Below are positions 8,587-17,186 of a stretch of 64,000 bases of DNA, piece after piece. The translations under genes and the position numbers were made by a program. The notes under the pieces were generated by a model that was not told the origin of the DNA, did not search any database, and worked only from the letters and a program-made list of their open reading frames with translations. This stretch comes from Pseudodesulfovibrio tunisiensis (lineage in GTDB: Bacteria > Desulfobacterota > Desulfovibrionia > Desulfovibrionales > Desulfovibrionaceae): positions 1,661,001 through 1,725,000 of the forward strand of contig NZ_CP094380.1 in assembly GCF_022809775.1 (NCBI RefSeq), written 5' to 3'. How positions within the stretch are numbered: the first letter of the stretch is position 1; each line of letters begins with the position of its first letter.

Positions 8587-9491
8587 TGAAACGACTCGCC
8601 GCACTTCTGTCGCTCCTGCTCTGCCTGTACGCTCCGGCTCGGGCCCAGCAGACCATCACGGACGACACCGGCCTTTCCGTCACATGGGACCGCCCGTTCA
8701 CACGCATCATCTCCCTGTATGCCGCGCACACGGAGAACCTGTTCTCCCTCGGGCTGGACCGGGAGATCATCGGCGTCTCGCGCAACGAGGATCATCCGGC
8801 AGCGGCCCTGCAAAAGCCCGTATTCTCGGCACGGGACGGGGTGGAACGCTTTCTCGCAGCCCGGCCCGACCTCGTGCTGATGCGGCCCATGCATGCCCGG
8901 GCCCATCCCAAACTGCGCGCGGCTCTGGAACAGGCCGGAATCACGGTCATTGCCCTGCAGCCCGGCAGTCTGGACGACATGTACGACTACTGGCTTGATC
9001 TCGGACGGCTCTCCGGCCGCGAAAGACAGGCGCGCACCATGATCGACCGTTTCCGTACAGGGCTGAACAAGGCCCGAACGCAGACCGCGACCATCCCGCA
9101 GGCAGACCGCCCCCGCGTGTTTTTCGAGTCCATCCACCGCAAACTCGCCACGTTCCCGCCCGGCTCCATGCCCATGCTGGTACTGGACGCGGCAGGCGGC
9201 GTGAACACGGCAAGCGATGCGATTCCCCGGCACAACACCAACATTGCGGAATACGGCAAGGAACGGATTCTGGCCAAAGGGCACGCCATTGACGTGTATC
9301 TGGCCCAGACAGGCACCATGAACCGGGTAGACGCACGAACCATTGCTGACGAGCCCGGATTCGGAACAATACTGGCCGTGCAAAACGGCCGGGTGCATCT
9401 TGTTGACGAACGGCTGGTTTCCCGACCCACGATCCGGCTGCTGGACGGCATACGGACCGTACGCGCACTTCTGTACCCGACCCGGGATTGA
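8586..9491 (+). CDS. Periplasmic substrate-binding protein of the B12-regulated ABC importer
   Basis: The 301-residue protein begins at the ATG overlapping the previous stop (TTGATGAAA). Residues 1-20 are a signal peptide ending PARA-Q with no lipobox Cys, so it is probably a soluble periplasmic protein. It has the class III (BtuF/FhuD) layout: RIISLYAAHTENLFSLG at about 40-56, GVSRNEDHP, RPDLVLMRPM near 95 and a long bridging helix, with the closing GVNTASD segment near 210. The domain fits binding of a metal chelate. Coding context with two CbiK proteins and CbiL suggests a cobalt or corrinoid-related ligand, but this is inference. Confidence 0.85.
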   Translation: MKRLAALLSLLLCLYAPARAQQTITDDTGLSVTWDRPFTRIISLYAAHTENLFSLGLDREIIGVSRNEDHPAAALQKPVFSARDGVERFLAARPDLVLMRPMHARAHPKLRAALEQAGITVIALQPGSLDDMYDYWLDLGRLSGRERQARTMIDRFRTGLNKARTQTATIPQADRPRVFFESIHRKLATFPPGSMPMLVLDAAGGVNTASDAIPRHNTNIAEYGKERILAKGHAIDVYLAQTGTMNRVDARTIADEPGFGTILAVQNGRVHLVDERLVSRPTIRLLDGIRTVRALLYPTRD

Positions 9492-9554
9492 CGCCCCGGC
9501 CACAACAATTCACAATACTCAGCCCGGCACTTCCGGGCGCAAGGATACCCATAC

Positions 9555-10265
9555 ATGAACCAGACCGGCACATTGTACGGCATCGGAGTCGGCCCCGGCG
9601 ACCCGGAACTGCTCACCATCAAGGCGGTACGCGTCCTCGGCAGCGTGGACGTGATCTTTGCCGCAGCCTCCACAAGGAACGACTACTCCACGGCCCTGTC
9701 CATTGCCGGGCCGCACCTGCGCAAGGACGTGCGCGTGGAACAGCTCGGCTTCCCCATGACGCGCGACAAGGCCGAACTTCAGGCCGCATGGGACAAGAAC
9801 GCGGCCATCGTGGCCGAATCCCTGCGCAAGGGCGAAAACGCGGCCTTTCTCACGCTGGGCGATCCCCTGACCTATTCCACATTCGGCTACCTGCACCGAA
9901 CCCTGCTCGATCTGGACCCGTCACTGCCCGTGCAGATCATTCCGGGCATCACGTCCTTTCACGCAGCCGCAGCCAAGGTGGGCTTCATTCTCGCGGAATC
10001 CAGCCAGAGCCTGCTGGTGACCTCGGGCGTGGCCGACATGCAGCGGCTCGAATCCCAGCTTGACGCAGCAGACAATGCCGTTATCCTGAAGGCATACAAG
10101 AACTTCGACGAAATTCGGTCCCTGCTGGAAAAACTGCGGCTGGGCGACAGGACCGTTCTGGTCTCCCGGCTGGGCATGGAAGGGGAATCCGTGGTCATGG
10201 ACATCAGGGACGCCCCGGCCCGGCCCCACTACTTTTCCCTCGTACTGGTCAAGAAACAGCCATGA
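9555..10265 (+). CDS. cbiL: Precorrin-2/cobalt-factor II C20-methyltransferase
   Basis: The 236-residue enzyme is in the tetrapyrrole methylase family. It shows LYGIGVGPGDPELLTIKA (residues 5-22, SAM-binding loop), the LTLGDPLTYSTFGYL motif near 100-115 and IPGITSFHAAAAK near 135. CbiL adds the C20 methyl group after cobalt insertion in the anaerobic route; CobI is the aerobic counterpart. The presence of CbiK in the operon argues for the cobalt-early anaerobic route and therefore for CbiL. Its stop overlaps the start of the second cbiK gene by four bases (ATGA). Confidence 0.9.
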   Translation: MNQTGTLYGIGVGPGDPELLTIKAVRVLGSVDVIFAAASTRNDYSTALSIAGPHLRKDVRVEQLGFPMTRDKAELQAAWDKNAAIVAESLRKGENAAFLTLGDPLTYSTFGYLHRTLLDLDPSLPVQIIPGITSFHAAAAKVGFILAESSQSLLVTSGVADMQRLESQLDAADNAVILKAYKNFDEIRSLLEKLRLGDRTVLVSRLGMEGESVVMDIRDAPARPHYFSLVLVKKQP

Positions 10266-11056
10266 AGCAAGCCATTGTCCTCGCCGCATACGGTTCCCGC
10301 CACGAAAAGGCCGTGGCCTCGCTGGATCACATAGCCACTCGGGTGCGCCAGTCGTTCCCGGGCGTTCCGGTCCGGCTGGCCTACACCTCCCGCACCGTGC
10401 GCGGCCACATGAAACAGCAGGGACAGGAAGCGGACTCCGTGCCCAAGGCACTGGACCGCCTGCTCGACGAAGGCGTGACCCATGCCGTCATCCAGTCCCT
10501 GCACATCATTCCGGGCAGCGAGTACCACGAACTGCTGTCATTGGCGAACGACCTCATGCTGCGCAAGGGCGGATTCACACGCGTGGAGGTCGGCTTTCCG
10601 CTCGTGGCCGGAGAACGCGGCGTGGAACGCGTGGCCAGAGCCATTGCCGAACTCGTGCCCCAGTGCAACACCAGCCACGAGGCCGTCATCTTCATGGGAC
10701 ACGGCACCATGCACCCGGGCAACGCCTATTACGAAGCCCTGCACGCCGCCATTCAGGAACACGACCCGTCCGTGCACGTGGGCGCGCTCGAAGCCGAACC
10801 CGGCATCGACGACATCCTCGTCCGGCTCGCCAGACAGAACATCACCCGCGCCCATCTCCTGCCCTTCCTGTTCGGCGCAGGTTGGCACGCGGCCAAAGAC
10901 ATGGTCGGCGATCACCCGGAAAGCTGGAAAAGCCGACTCGAACAGGCAGGCATCCACTGCGAAGCCATCCTCAAGGGCGCCGGCGAATACGACCAGCTCG
11001 TCCAGATCTGGCTCGACCACCTCTCCGACGCCATGCAACGCCTGCAACGCGGGTAG
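10262..11056 (+). CDS. cbiK: Cytoplasmic sirohydrochlorin cobaltochelatase (CbiK)
   Basis: The 264-residue protein is a second CbiK, without any signal peptide (MKQAIVLAAYGSRHEKA). It keeps the metal-site His in FMGHGTMHPG and the second His in GAGWHAAKDMVGD. It should insert cobalt into sirohydrochlorin to start anaerobic corrin synthesis, and CbiL, the previous gene, acts on the next intermediate. The ATGA overlap indicates coupled translation. It is clearly diverged from the exported CbiK at 5777, so the pair is not a recent duplication. It is the last gene of the riboswitch operon; the sequence turns AT-rich right after it. Confidence 0.9.
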   Translation: MKQAIVLAAYGSRHEKAVASLDHIATRVRQSFPGVPVRLAYTSRTVRGHMKQQGQEADSVPKALDRLLDEGVTHAVIQSLHIIPGSEYHELLSLANDLMLRKGGFTRVEVGFPLVAGERGVERVARAIAELVPQCNTSHEAVIFMGHGTMHPGNAYYEALHAAIQEHDPSVHVGALEAEPGIDDILVRLARQNITRAHLLPFLFGAGWHAAKDMVGDHPESWKSRLEQAGIHCEAILKGAGEYDQLVQIWLDHLSDAMQRLQRG

Positions 11057-11066
11057 GAAGCACCAA

Positions 11067-11809
11067 CTATTTCATTCCTAACCGCAACTTCATTTTTCCC
11101 CAAAAACGACGCAATTGGTTTCGCAACATCTTTTGTTCAAGGCGTTCAATTTTACGAAGATTCGTCTTCTGCAAAACAAAAGAAGCAAGAAACAAATTTT
11201 CTGAAGTCATGGACATGTCGCCACCTTTTTCATCAATAACAACAGAATCATGAAAAAGTACTCCATTGCTTTCCGGAACAAACCGGTTAGCAATCTCTTC
11301 ATATTCGCCCTGATTTATTTCGATAAAATGTCGTTGTTGCTCTGGAGTCAAAATATTAACTGAGTATTGTGGCCAAATTTCTTTAGGCATTCTCCGTACA
11401 ATGGAACAACATGCTTCCAAATCTTTCCTTTCTAAAAGACCTGCACCGTACAGCTGATAGAAAAAAAATGAAGCTTTGAAAAACTCACCCCGAGGTGATA
11501 CATTTTTCATACTATTGAGCTGATATTCCGGGTATATTTTTTCATCAATGGCATTAAAAAAAGTCGCTATCAAGGAAGAAGAAGAAAAGGTTGCTTTTTC
11601 GAAAGGAATAACTTCCACATTCTCGTCTCCAAAGCATTCAGCCCACCTGTTCAACACACCAAGATAACCTACGTTCTCAATAGAACTCCAGGTCCTTCCA
11701 ATTTGAGCATTCTGAATGGCTTCTAACCAAGCAGAATTTAGCCATAAATCATGACGGCGAACATAGCATATAACCTTGACAATACATCCCTTCAGTAACT
11801 TTTTAATTA
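11067..11809 (-). pseudogene. Sulfotransferase-like gene, 3' part downstream of the IS insertion
   Basis: This is the C-terminal part of a gene whose first 111 codons lie at 12519-12851. Removing the insertion and one copy of the 8-bp duplication joins the parts in frame (LIK then KLLKG) to give a protein of about 355 residues. The visible part includes CYVRRHDLWLNSAWLEAIQN, which resembles the second PAPS-binding region of sulfotransferases (R followed by a Ser/Asn-rich helix), then a region typical of cell-surface glycan-modifying enzymes. An open frame extends from here into the insertion sequence (to 11957), but that extension is IS sequence read backward. Codon use is AT-rich, unlike the flanking genes, which suggests transfer from another organism. 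Confidence 0.75.
11802..11809. repeat. Target-site duplication, left copy
   Basis: TTTAATTA occurs directly before the left inverted repeat and again directly after the right one (12519-12526). Eight bases is the usual duplication length for IS1595-family elements. Confidence 0.9.
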
Positions 11810-12518
11810 GGGGCTGTACCAGATAACTCCGTTGGGGTATCGGTATGGCAATGCGAAAGAGCCGTTTAGATCGCAAGAAGCAGCTCCGTTTGATTGAGCA
11901 TTTTGTAGCTGGGACAACAGCACGATGTGCCGCTGATCTGGTCGGTGTGAACTTCAAAACGGCTGCGTACTATTTTCACCGGCTTCGTGAAATTATAGCC
12001 GAAGAAGAGTCCAGCGAAGGAATGGCTTTCGGCGAATTTGAAGTTGATGAAAGCTATTTCGGCGGCAGACGAAAGGGCAAACGTGGTCGTGGGGCCGCAG
12101 GGAAAGTGCCGGTGTTCGGAATTCTTAAAAGAGGCGGGAAGGTATACACACAGGTGATTCCCGACGCCAAGGGCAAAACGTTGATGCCGATTATCCAAGA
12201 GAAGATTCAGCCCGACAGCGTCGTTTACTCAGATTGCTGGTACGGCTACAATGTCCTTGATGTGTCCGAGTTCAAGCACTTCAGGATCAACCATTCCAAG
12301 CTGTTCGCCGACAGCCAGAATCACATCAATGGGATTGAGAACTTTTGGAACCAGGCCAAGCGTCACATGAGAAAATTCAACGGCATTCCGACCAAGCATT
12401 TCCATCTCTTTTTGAAGGAATGCGAGTGGCGTTTTAACAACAGCAATCCGCGAAGCCAACTTAAACAGTTGAGACAGTGGGTTAAGAAGCATATGGGCTA
12501 GTTATCTGGTACAGCCCC
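11810..12518 (+). mobile_element. IS1595-family insertion sequence, 709 bp, complete
   Basis: The element is bounded by perfect 19-bp terminal inverted repeats, GGGGCTGTACCAGATAACT at 11810-11828 and its reverse complement at 12500-12518, and by 8-bp direct repeats TTTAATTA. It carries one transposase gene reading left to right. Both ends, the duplication and the transposase frame are intact, so the insertion is probably recent and the element may still be active. It lies antisense to the sulfotransferase-like gene that it interrupts. Confidence 0.95.
11845..12501 (+). CDS. IS1595-family DDE transposase
   Basis: The 218-residue transposase has an N-terminal helix-turn-helix-like part (residues 10-50, AADLVGVNFKTAAYYFHRLR) followed by the DDE catalytic domain. 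The visible acidic residues are Asp in FEVDESYFGG (about residue 68), Asp in VVYSDCWYGY (about 130) and Glu in NGIENFWNQAKRHMRKFNGI (about 170). These match the ISXO2-like/IS1595 group. The stop codon overlaps the inner edge of the right inverted repeat, leaving almost no spare sequence. The frame is complete, without a zinc-ribbon N-terminus seen in some longer relatives. Confidence 0.93.
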   Translation: MAMRKSRLDRKKQLRLIEHFVAGTTARCAADLVGVNFKTAAYYFHRLREIIAEEESSEGMAFGEFEVDESYFGGRRKGKRGRGAAGKVPVFGILKRGGKVYTQVIPDAKGKTLMPIIQEKIQPDSVVYSDCWYGYNVLDVSEFKHFRINHSKLFADSQNHINGIENFWNQAKRHMRKFNGIPTKHFHLFLKECEWRFNNSNPRSQLKQLRQWVKKHMG

Positions 12519-12526
12519 TTTAATTA
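12519..12526. repeat. Target-site duplication, right copy
   Basis: Second copy of TTTAATTA, directly after the right inverted repeat of the insertion sequence; identical to 11802-11809. Confidence 0.9.
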
Positions 12527-12851
12527 ACTGAACACTTTCCTCCGTAATAAAATAATTGTTGACGTAAGCAGAAAACAATTCACTGCTGACAACAATCTTT
12601 TCACAGTTACTATGATTGGCTTTTTTCAACAAACGCTTCCACGCAGCTTCTTGACATCCAAGTCCAGCTATTTCCAAAAAGCCATTGTTGCTTTCTGAAA
12701 TCAGGTGTGCATGAGATTCCTTTTGCCTTTCACCGACATCATAAAAAACACCCCTCCTTGCCATTTTTTCTCGATTTAAATATATATAATGCTGGATTGA
12801 TGTTGATCCAGTCTTAGGCATGCCAATATGGATATAAACTTGCTTCTTCAT
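12519..12851 (-). pseudogene. Sulfotransferase-like gene, 5' part upstream of the IS insertion
   Basis: The first 111 codons of the interrupted gene start at an ATG at 12851. Residues 5-20 contain the PAPS phosphate-binding loop YIHIGMPKTGSTSIQ, the hallmark of sulfotransferases, and residues about 84-95 hold VVSSELFSAY, the position of the following conserved Ser. The frame continues six codons into the insertion sequence and then stops, so no full enzyme can be made. The region from about 12520 to 12970 is much richer in A and T than the genes on both sides. The likely original role is sulfation of a surface polysaccharide, by family only. Confidence 0.8.
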
Positions 12852-12985
12852 TTTCCACTCTTTAACTAAAAATAACCAACACTTGCTGCTTATTAAAAAA
12901 ACTCCCCTTTCACGTCAATGTTAAAAGCTATTCAATCAACCGGGCATAGGCTATTCAGAGAGACGGCGCATTGCCGATAACAACC

Positions 12986-14527
12986 ATGACCATTCACATC
13001 CGAACGCATGACGGGCAGACCGTCGCAGCCGAATCCCATGCCGGACATTCTCTGGCGCGGGCCGTGTTTCTCACGGGCCTGTGGCAGGGCGTGCCCCTGT
13101 GCTCGGGACTGGGCAAATGCGGGCTGTGCCGAGTGCGATTCCTGTCGGATGCTCCGCCTCCGGTGGCAGAAGAACTGAAAAAGCTCGGTCGGAACGCGGT
13201 GAGTGATGGCTGGCGACTGGCCTGCCTGCATCCGGCAAACGCGTGCGAAATCGAACTGCCGAATCCGATCCGCGCACGAGTCGAAAGACACGTGACCCAA
13301 AAGGCCGGACCGTTCGCTCTGGCCGTGGACCTCGGCACCACCAGCATTCACTGGACGGCTCTGGCCGATGGCAAACTCGTGGCAACCGGATCGGAACTCA
13401 ATCCCCAGATCGGTCTGGGCAGCGAAGTCATGTCCCGACTCGCCGTGGCAAGGGAACCGCAAGGCCGCGCCACGCTCTCCGCGCTGGTCACGGACCGGCT
13501 GAATCAAATATGCCGGGAACTGGAACGGGAACTTGGCGGCCCGTGCGAATCCATGGCCGTGTCCGGCAACTCGGCCATGACGTACATCCTGCTGAATCTG
13601 GACGTGGACGGCCTGAGCCATGCCCCGTACCGACTGAATTATGCTGGCGGAGACTCGCGCGAGATCGCAAACGGATTGCCCCCTGCCCTGATCCCGCCGC
13701 TGCTGGCCCCGTTCGTGGGCGCTGACCTGAGCGCCGGACTGGTGGCCGTGGAATATGCCGAAAAGGCAACGTATCCGTTCGTGCTGGCGGACATGGGCAC
13801 CAACGGCGAATTCATTCTTGCCCTGTCGCCGGAGGAACGGCTGTGCGCCAGCGTGCCACTCGGCCCGGCACTGGAGGGCGTGGGACTGAGCTTCGGCCGG
13901 ACCGCATCGCCCGGAGCCGTGACCGGATTCACGCTCGCTCCACAGGGGTTGGTACCCCGAAGACTGGAGGGCCGGACCGACAGGCCGGGCATGACCGGAA
14001 CCGGATATCTTTCCCTGTGCTCCATTCTCCGACAGCACGGCGTGCTTGACACCGAGGGGCTGTTTGCCTCAGGTTCGACTCCGCTCGCGGCCCGACTGGC
14101 CGCGAAACTGACCACGCGGGACGGGGAACCCGCATTCCATGTCGCGGACGGGCTGTACCTGCCGGGTTCGGACGTGGAGGAAATCCTCAAGGTCAAGGCG
14201 GCCTTCAACCTAGCGCTCTCCGCCCTGCTGGACCGGGCCGGACTGTCCGTGTCCGATCTGGCCGCCATTCATCTGGCCGGAGCGCTTGGAGAACATGTTT
14301 CCGTAGCCGATCTGGAACAGCTCGGCTTTCTGCCCCCCGGCACCCGCGCACTGGCCCGCAAGGCGGGCAACACCTCCCTTGCCGGGACTGAACGACTTTT
14401 GACGGATTCCGCCGCCCGGGCGTGGCTGGAATCCATTCCCGCAACCGTCCGCGCCCTGGACCTGGCCTCGGACCCGAAGTTCGGGGCCCGCTACCTGCAA
14501 AGGATGCGTTTCATCTATGTGGATTGA
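12986..14527 (+). CDS. Ferredoxin-ASKHA protein, RACo-like reductive activator of corrinoid proteins (DUF4445)
   Basis: The 513-residue protein joins an N-terminal 2Fe-2S ferredoxin domain (residues 1-85; PLCSGLGKCGLC and a later Cys in LACLHP) to an ASKHA ATPase domain with VDLGTTSIHWTA (about 110), VSGNSAMTYILL, VLADMGTNGEF (about 265) and HLAGALGEH. This architecture is known from RACo and related proteins that use ATP to re-reduce inactive Co(II) corrinoid proteins. I chose the ATG at 12986; a TTG at 12971 would add five residues. No corrinoid methyltransferase gene is adjacent, so the client protein is unknown. The gene overlaps the next one by 11 bases, and the B12-operon is just upstream across the sulfotransferase/IS island. 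Confidence 0.82.
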   Translation: MTIHIRTHDGQTVAAESHAGHSLARAVFLTGLWQGVPLCSGLGKCGLCRVRFLSDAPPPVAEELKKLGRNAVSDGWRLACLHPANACEIELPNPIRARVERHVTQKAGPFALAVDLGTTSIHWTALADGKLVATGSELNPQIGLGSEVMSRLAVAREPQGRATLSALVTDRLNQICRELERELGGPCESMAVSGNSAMTYILLNLDVDGLSHAPYRLNYAGGDSREIANGLPPALIPPLLAPFVGADLSAGLVAVEYAEKATYPFVLADMGTNGEFILALSPEERLCASVPLGPALEGVGLSFGRTASPGAVTGFTLAPQGLVPRRLEGRTDRPGMTGTGYLSLCSILRQHGVLDTEGLFASGSTPLAARLAAKLTTRDGEPAFHVADGLYLPGSDVEEILKVKAAFNLALSALLDRAGLSVSDLAAIHLAGALGEHVSVADLEQLGFLPPGTRALARKAGNTSLAGTERLLTDSAARAWLESIPATVRALDLASDPKFGARYLQRMRFIYVD

Positions 14528-15644
14528 TCCCCTTTTTCCTGAACTCGACGACCAGACCGCACAGGCTCTGGAAAACTTCGGACTGGTGCTGAAAAAAGCC
14601 GTACCGCTCAAAAGCAAGCACTGGCAGTCCCTGCCCTACGACATCCGGGACATGTCCCGGGCCATGACCTCGGAATCCCGAGGCGCGCGCAAGAACTACA
14701 TGACCGAGGCAAACTTCCTGTCCGCGTACCTCTACTATTTTCTGCCGTGGAACCTGTACCGCCAGTCACGCCTGTTCCCGGGGCTTGGTCTGGACGTTCC
14801 GGACGGCGGCCATGTGGTGGACCTCGGATCCGGCCCGCTGACCGTGCCTCTCGCCCTGTGGATTTCCCGGCCCGAACTGCGCACGCGCAAGCTGAACTTC
14901 ACCTGCGTGGACCGTTCGCCCAAGCCCATGCACATGGGGCTGGACATCTTCCGCCAGCTCGCAGGCAAGGATTCGCCATGGCGCATCAAGACCGTAAAGG
15001 GACTGTTCTCGGACCGCATCGCAGGCAACGCGGACCTGCTGGTTTCGGCCAATGCCCTGAACGAACTGGTCTGGACCGGCAGGGACGAGGCACAGACGGG
15101 CAGAATCGCCCGACGCATGGCCGAGACCGTCAAGCCGGACGGCAAGGTACTGATCATCGAGACCGGGGTGCGCCAGACCGCGCACATTCTGGACCTGTTC
15201 CGCACCGCGCTCATGGAGCAGGGCCTGCTGCCGCTCGCGCCCTGTCCGCACGCCGAACCGTGCCCCATGGCGGGTCAGGGCAAGGAAGCGTGGTGCCATT
15301 TCAACTTCATGGTCAAGACCGCACCGGAATGGCTGCGCGACCTTTCGGAACGCGCACGACTGGGCAAACGCAACGCCACCATGAACTTTCTGTACATGTC
15401 CCGCGAAGGCGAACTTTCCGGCGGCGTGCGCACCGTGTCCGAGGCTTTTCCCATCCCGGAAGGCCGCGGCCAGTACGCATGCTCGGACCGCGGCCTGACC
15501 CTGCTGGGCTATCGCGGTGCCACCACGCCCACCCTGTTCCCGGGCAGACTGACCAAGGCGAATTGGCCGGAGCATCCCGAAACCGACCGGAAATCCGGAG
15601 CCCTGATCCTGCCGACCTCGTCCCCGGCCGGACCAAAGAAATAG
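14517..15644 (+). CDS. Rsm22-like small-ribosomal-subunit methyltransferase family protein
   Basis: The 375-residue protein has a SAM-dependent methyltransferase core: [17 protein letters not shown] (about residues 98-115), [23 protein letters not shown] (about 178-188) and [16 protein letters not shown]. The C-terminal half has CPHAEPCPM followed by WCHF, the four-Cys pattern that binds an Fe-S cluster in the Rsm22 family. The N-terminal region with [19 protein letters not shown] is also typical. Mitochondrial Rsm22 supports assembly of the small ribosomal subunit; the bacterial function is not established. It overlaps the preceding gene by 11 bases and is two bases from lipB, so it is in one operon. 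Confidence 0.8.
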   Translation: MWIDPLFPELDDQTAQALENFGLVLKKAVPLKSKHWQSLPYDIRDMSRAMTSESRGARKNYMTEANFLSAYLYYFLPWNLYRQSRLFPGLGLDVPDGGHVVDLGSGPLTVPLALWISRPELRTRKLNFTCVDRSPKPMHMGLDIFRQLAGKDSPWRIKTVKGLFSDRIAGNADLLVSANALNELVWTGRDEAQTGRIARRMAETVKPDGKVLIIETGVRQTAHILDLFRTALMEQGLLPLAPCPHAEPCPMAGQGKEAWCHFNFMVKTAPEWLRDLSERARLGKRNATMNFLYMSREGELSGGVRTVSEAFPIPEGRGQYACSDRGLTLLGYRGATTPTLFPGRLTKANWPEHPETDRKSGALILPTSSPAGPKK

Positions 15645-15646
15645 AC

Positions 15647-16309
15647 ATGCGGTTCATCGATCTCGGGGTGATTCCCTATGCCGAAGCCGAGGCCATCCAG
15701 AAAACAACGCTGGAAGCGGTCATGGCCGACAGACAGGAGGACACGGTCTTCCTGCTGGAACACCCCAGGGTCGTGACCTACGGCCGTCAGGGCGGTGCGG
15801 AGAACCTGCGCATCAGCGAAGCCGCGCTGCTTACTCAGGGCGTGGAACTGGCCCGAACCGCGCGCGGCGGGAACATCACCTGCCATTTCCCGGGCCAGCT
15901 CGTGGCCTATCCCGTGATACGCGTGGAAAAACGGCCCGGCGGCATCCGGGCGTTCTTCCACGACATGGAAGAGGCTGTAATCCGCACCTGTGCCGCCTTT
16001 GGCGTGACCACGATGCGCAGGCCCGGACATCCCGGGGTCTGGATCGACGAGACCCGGAAGATCTGTTCCATGGGCATCGGGGTTCGACGCTGGGTCACGT
16101 GGCACGGACTGGCCCTGAACGTGAGCCGGGACGTGAGCCTGTTCGACATGATCACCCTGTGCGGCATCCCGGATGCCGCGCCCACCTCGCTGTCCGCCGA
16201 GGCCGGACGCGACATCTCCGTGGAGGAAGTCAAGAATGTCTTCAAGCGCGAATTCGAGAAAGCCCTTGCGCATTCCGCCGTGGCTTCGAATCAGGCTGCC
16301 CGAGGATAG
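15647..16309 (+). CDS. lipB: Lipoyl(octanoyl) transferase
   Basis: The 220-residue enzyme moves octanoyl from acyl carrier protein onto the lipoyl domains of target proteins. Motifs are [15 protein letters not shown] (about residues 40-54), [21 protein letters not shown] (RGG motif near 77) and the catalytic pair Lys and Cys in [18 protein letters not shown] (about 136-153). The start at 15647 is two bases after the upstream stop. The end of the gene overlaps lipA by 74 bases, with the lipA ribosome site inside lipB, so the two lipoate enzymes are translationally coupled. Confidence 0.93.
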   Translation: MRFIDLGVIPYAEAEAIQKTTLEAVMADRQEDTVFLLEHPRVVTYGRQGGAENLRISEAALLTQGVELARTARGGNITCHFPGQLVAYPVIRVEKRPGGIRAFFHDMEEAVIRTCAAFGVTTMRRPGHPGVWIDETRKICSMGIGVRRWVTWHGLALNVSRDVSLFDMITLCGIPDAAPTSLSAEAGRDISVEEVKNVFKREFEKALAHSAVASNQAARG

Positions 16310-17105
16310 AAAATTCGCCTGCACCTCGGGACTGGTGGACGACCTGCGCCTGAACACGGTGTGCCAGTCCGCAAAATGCCCGAACAAGTGGGAATGCTTT
16401 TCCAGAAACGTGGCCACGTTCCTGATCATGGGCAGCGTGTGCACGCGAAACTGTGCGTTCTGCAACATCACGCCCGGCAAGACCGAACCTCTGGAACCGG
16501 ACGAGCCGGAACGGGTGGCCGAGGCTGCCCGGCGGCTGGAACTCAAGCATGTGGTCATCACTTCGGTCACGCGCGACGACCTGCCGGACGGCGGGGCCGC
16601 GCACTTTGCCGCCTGTGTACATGCCGTGCGCAAGGTCGTGCCCGACTGTACCGTGGAGGTGCTCATCCCGGACTTTCAGGGCAGCGAATCCGCCCTGCGA
16701 ACCGTGCTGGACTCCAGGCCGGACATCCTGAACCACAACATCGAGACCGTGCCCGGCCTGTATCCCGCGATCCGGCCCAAAGCCGACTACGCGCAAAGTC
16801 TTGAGCTATTGCGCCGCGCCAAGAAGCTATGCCCGGACGTCCGCACCAAGAGCGGCATGATGGTCGGGCTGGGCGAAAACGACTCCGATGTCATCCGCAC
16901 CATCGGCGATCTGGCCGACGTGCAGTGCGACATCGTGACCATCGGCCAGTACATGCAGCCGAGCCGCGAACATCCCTGCGTGGAACGCTACGTGCCGCCC
17001 CCGTTCTTCGACGAATACACCGCAGCCGGAAGGGCCAAAGGCATCCCCCACATGTTCTGCGCCCCGAGGGTGCGATCGAGCTACAACGCGGAACTGTTCG
17101 CCTGA
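16236..17105 (+). CDS. lipA: Lipoyl synthase
   Basis: The 289-residue radical SAM enzyme inserts two sulfurs into protein-bound octanoyl groups. The auxiliary cluster Cys residues are in [15 protein letters not shown], the radical SAM cluster motif is CTRNCAFC, and the C-terminal RSSYNAE contains the Ser that ligates the auxiliary cluster. I chose the ATG at 16236 because GGAGG lies nine bases upstream within lipB; longer upstream frames read lipB sequence. The gene is the last of the activase-Rsm22-lipB-lipA operon and is followed by a strong terminator. Lipoate is needed for glycine cleavage and 2-oxoacid dehydrogenase complexes. Confidence 0.95.
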   Translation: MSSSANSRKPLRIPPWLRIRLPEDRKFACTSGLVDDLRLNTVCQSAKCPNKWECFSRNVATFLIMGSVCTRNCAFCNITPGKTEPLEPDEPERVAEAARRLELKHVVITSVTRDDLPDGGAAHFAACVHAVRKVVPDCTVEVLIPDFQGSESALRTVLDSRPDILNHNIETVPGLYPAIRPKADYAQSLELLRRAKKLCPDVRTKSGMMVGLGENDSDVIRTIGDLADVQCDIVTIGQYMQPSREHPCVERYVPPPFFDEYTAAGRAKGIPHMFCAPRVRSSYNAELFA

Positions 17106-17130
17106 CAGCCCGCTTTTCCCTCGAACAAAA

Positions 17131-17160
17131 AATCCCCTGCCCGTTGCCGGACAGGGGATT
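17131..17160. terminator. Bidirectional terminator between lipA and the convergent oxidoreductase gene
   Basis: AATCCCCTGCCCG pairs with CCGGACAGGGGATT. A-rich sequence on the left and T-rich sequence on the right allow it to serve both converging genes. Confidence 0.8.
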
Positions 17161-17186
17161 CTTCATTTCGAATATGCGGCGAACCG

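Noticed and set aside
10262..11056. Second CbiK as a recent duplicate of the first
   Set aside because: The two proteins differ widely outside the metal-site motifs, so they are old paralogs.
11810..11957. Extension of the sulfotransferase-like frame upstream into the IS
   Set aside because: This part is the transposase region read on the opposite strand; the true 5' part is found beyond the element.
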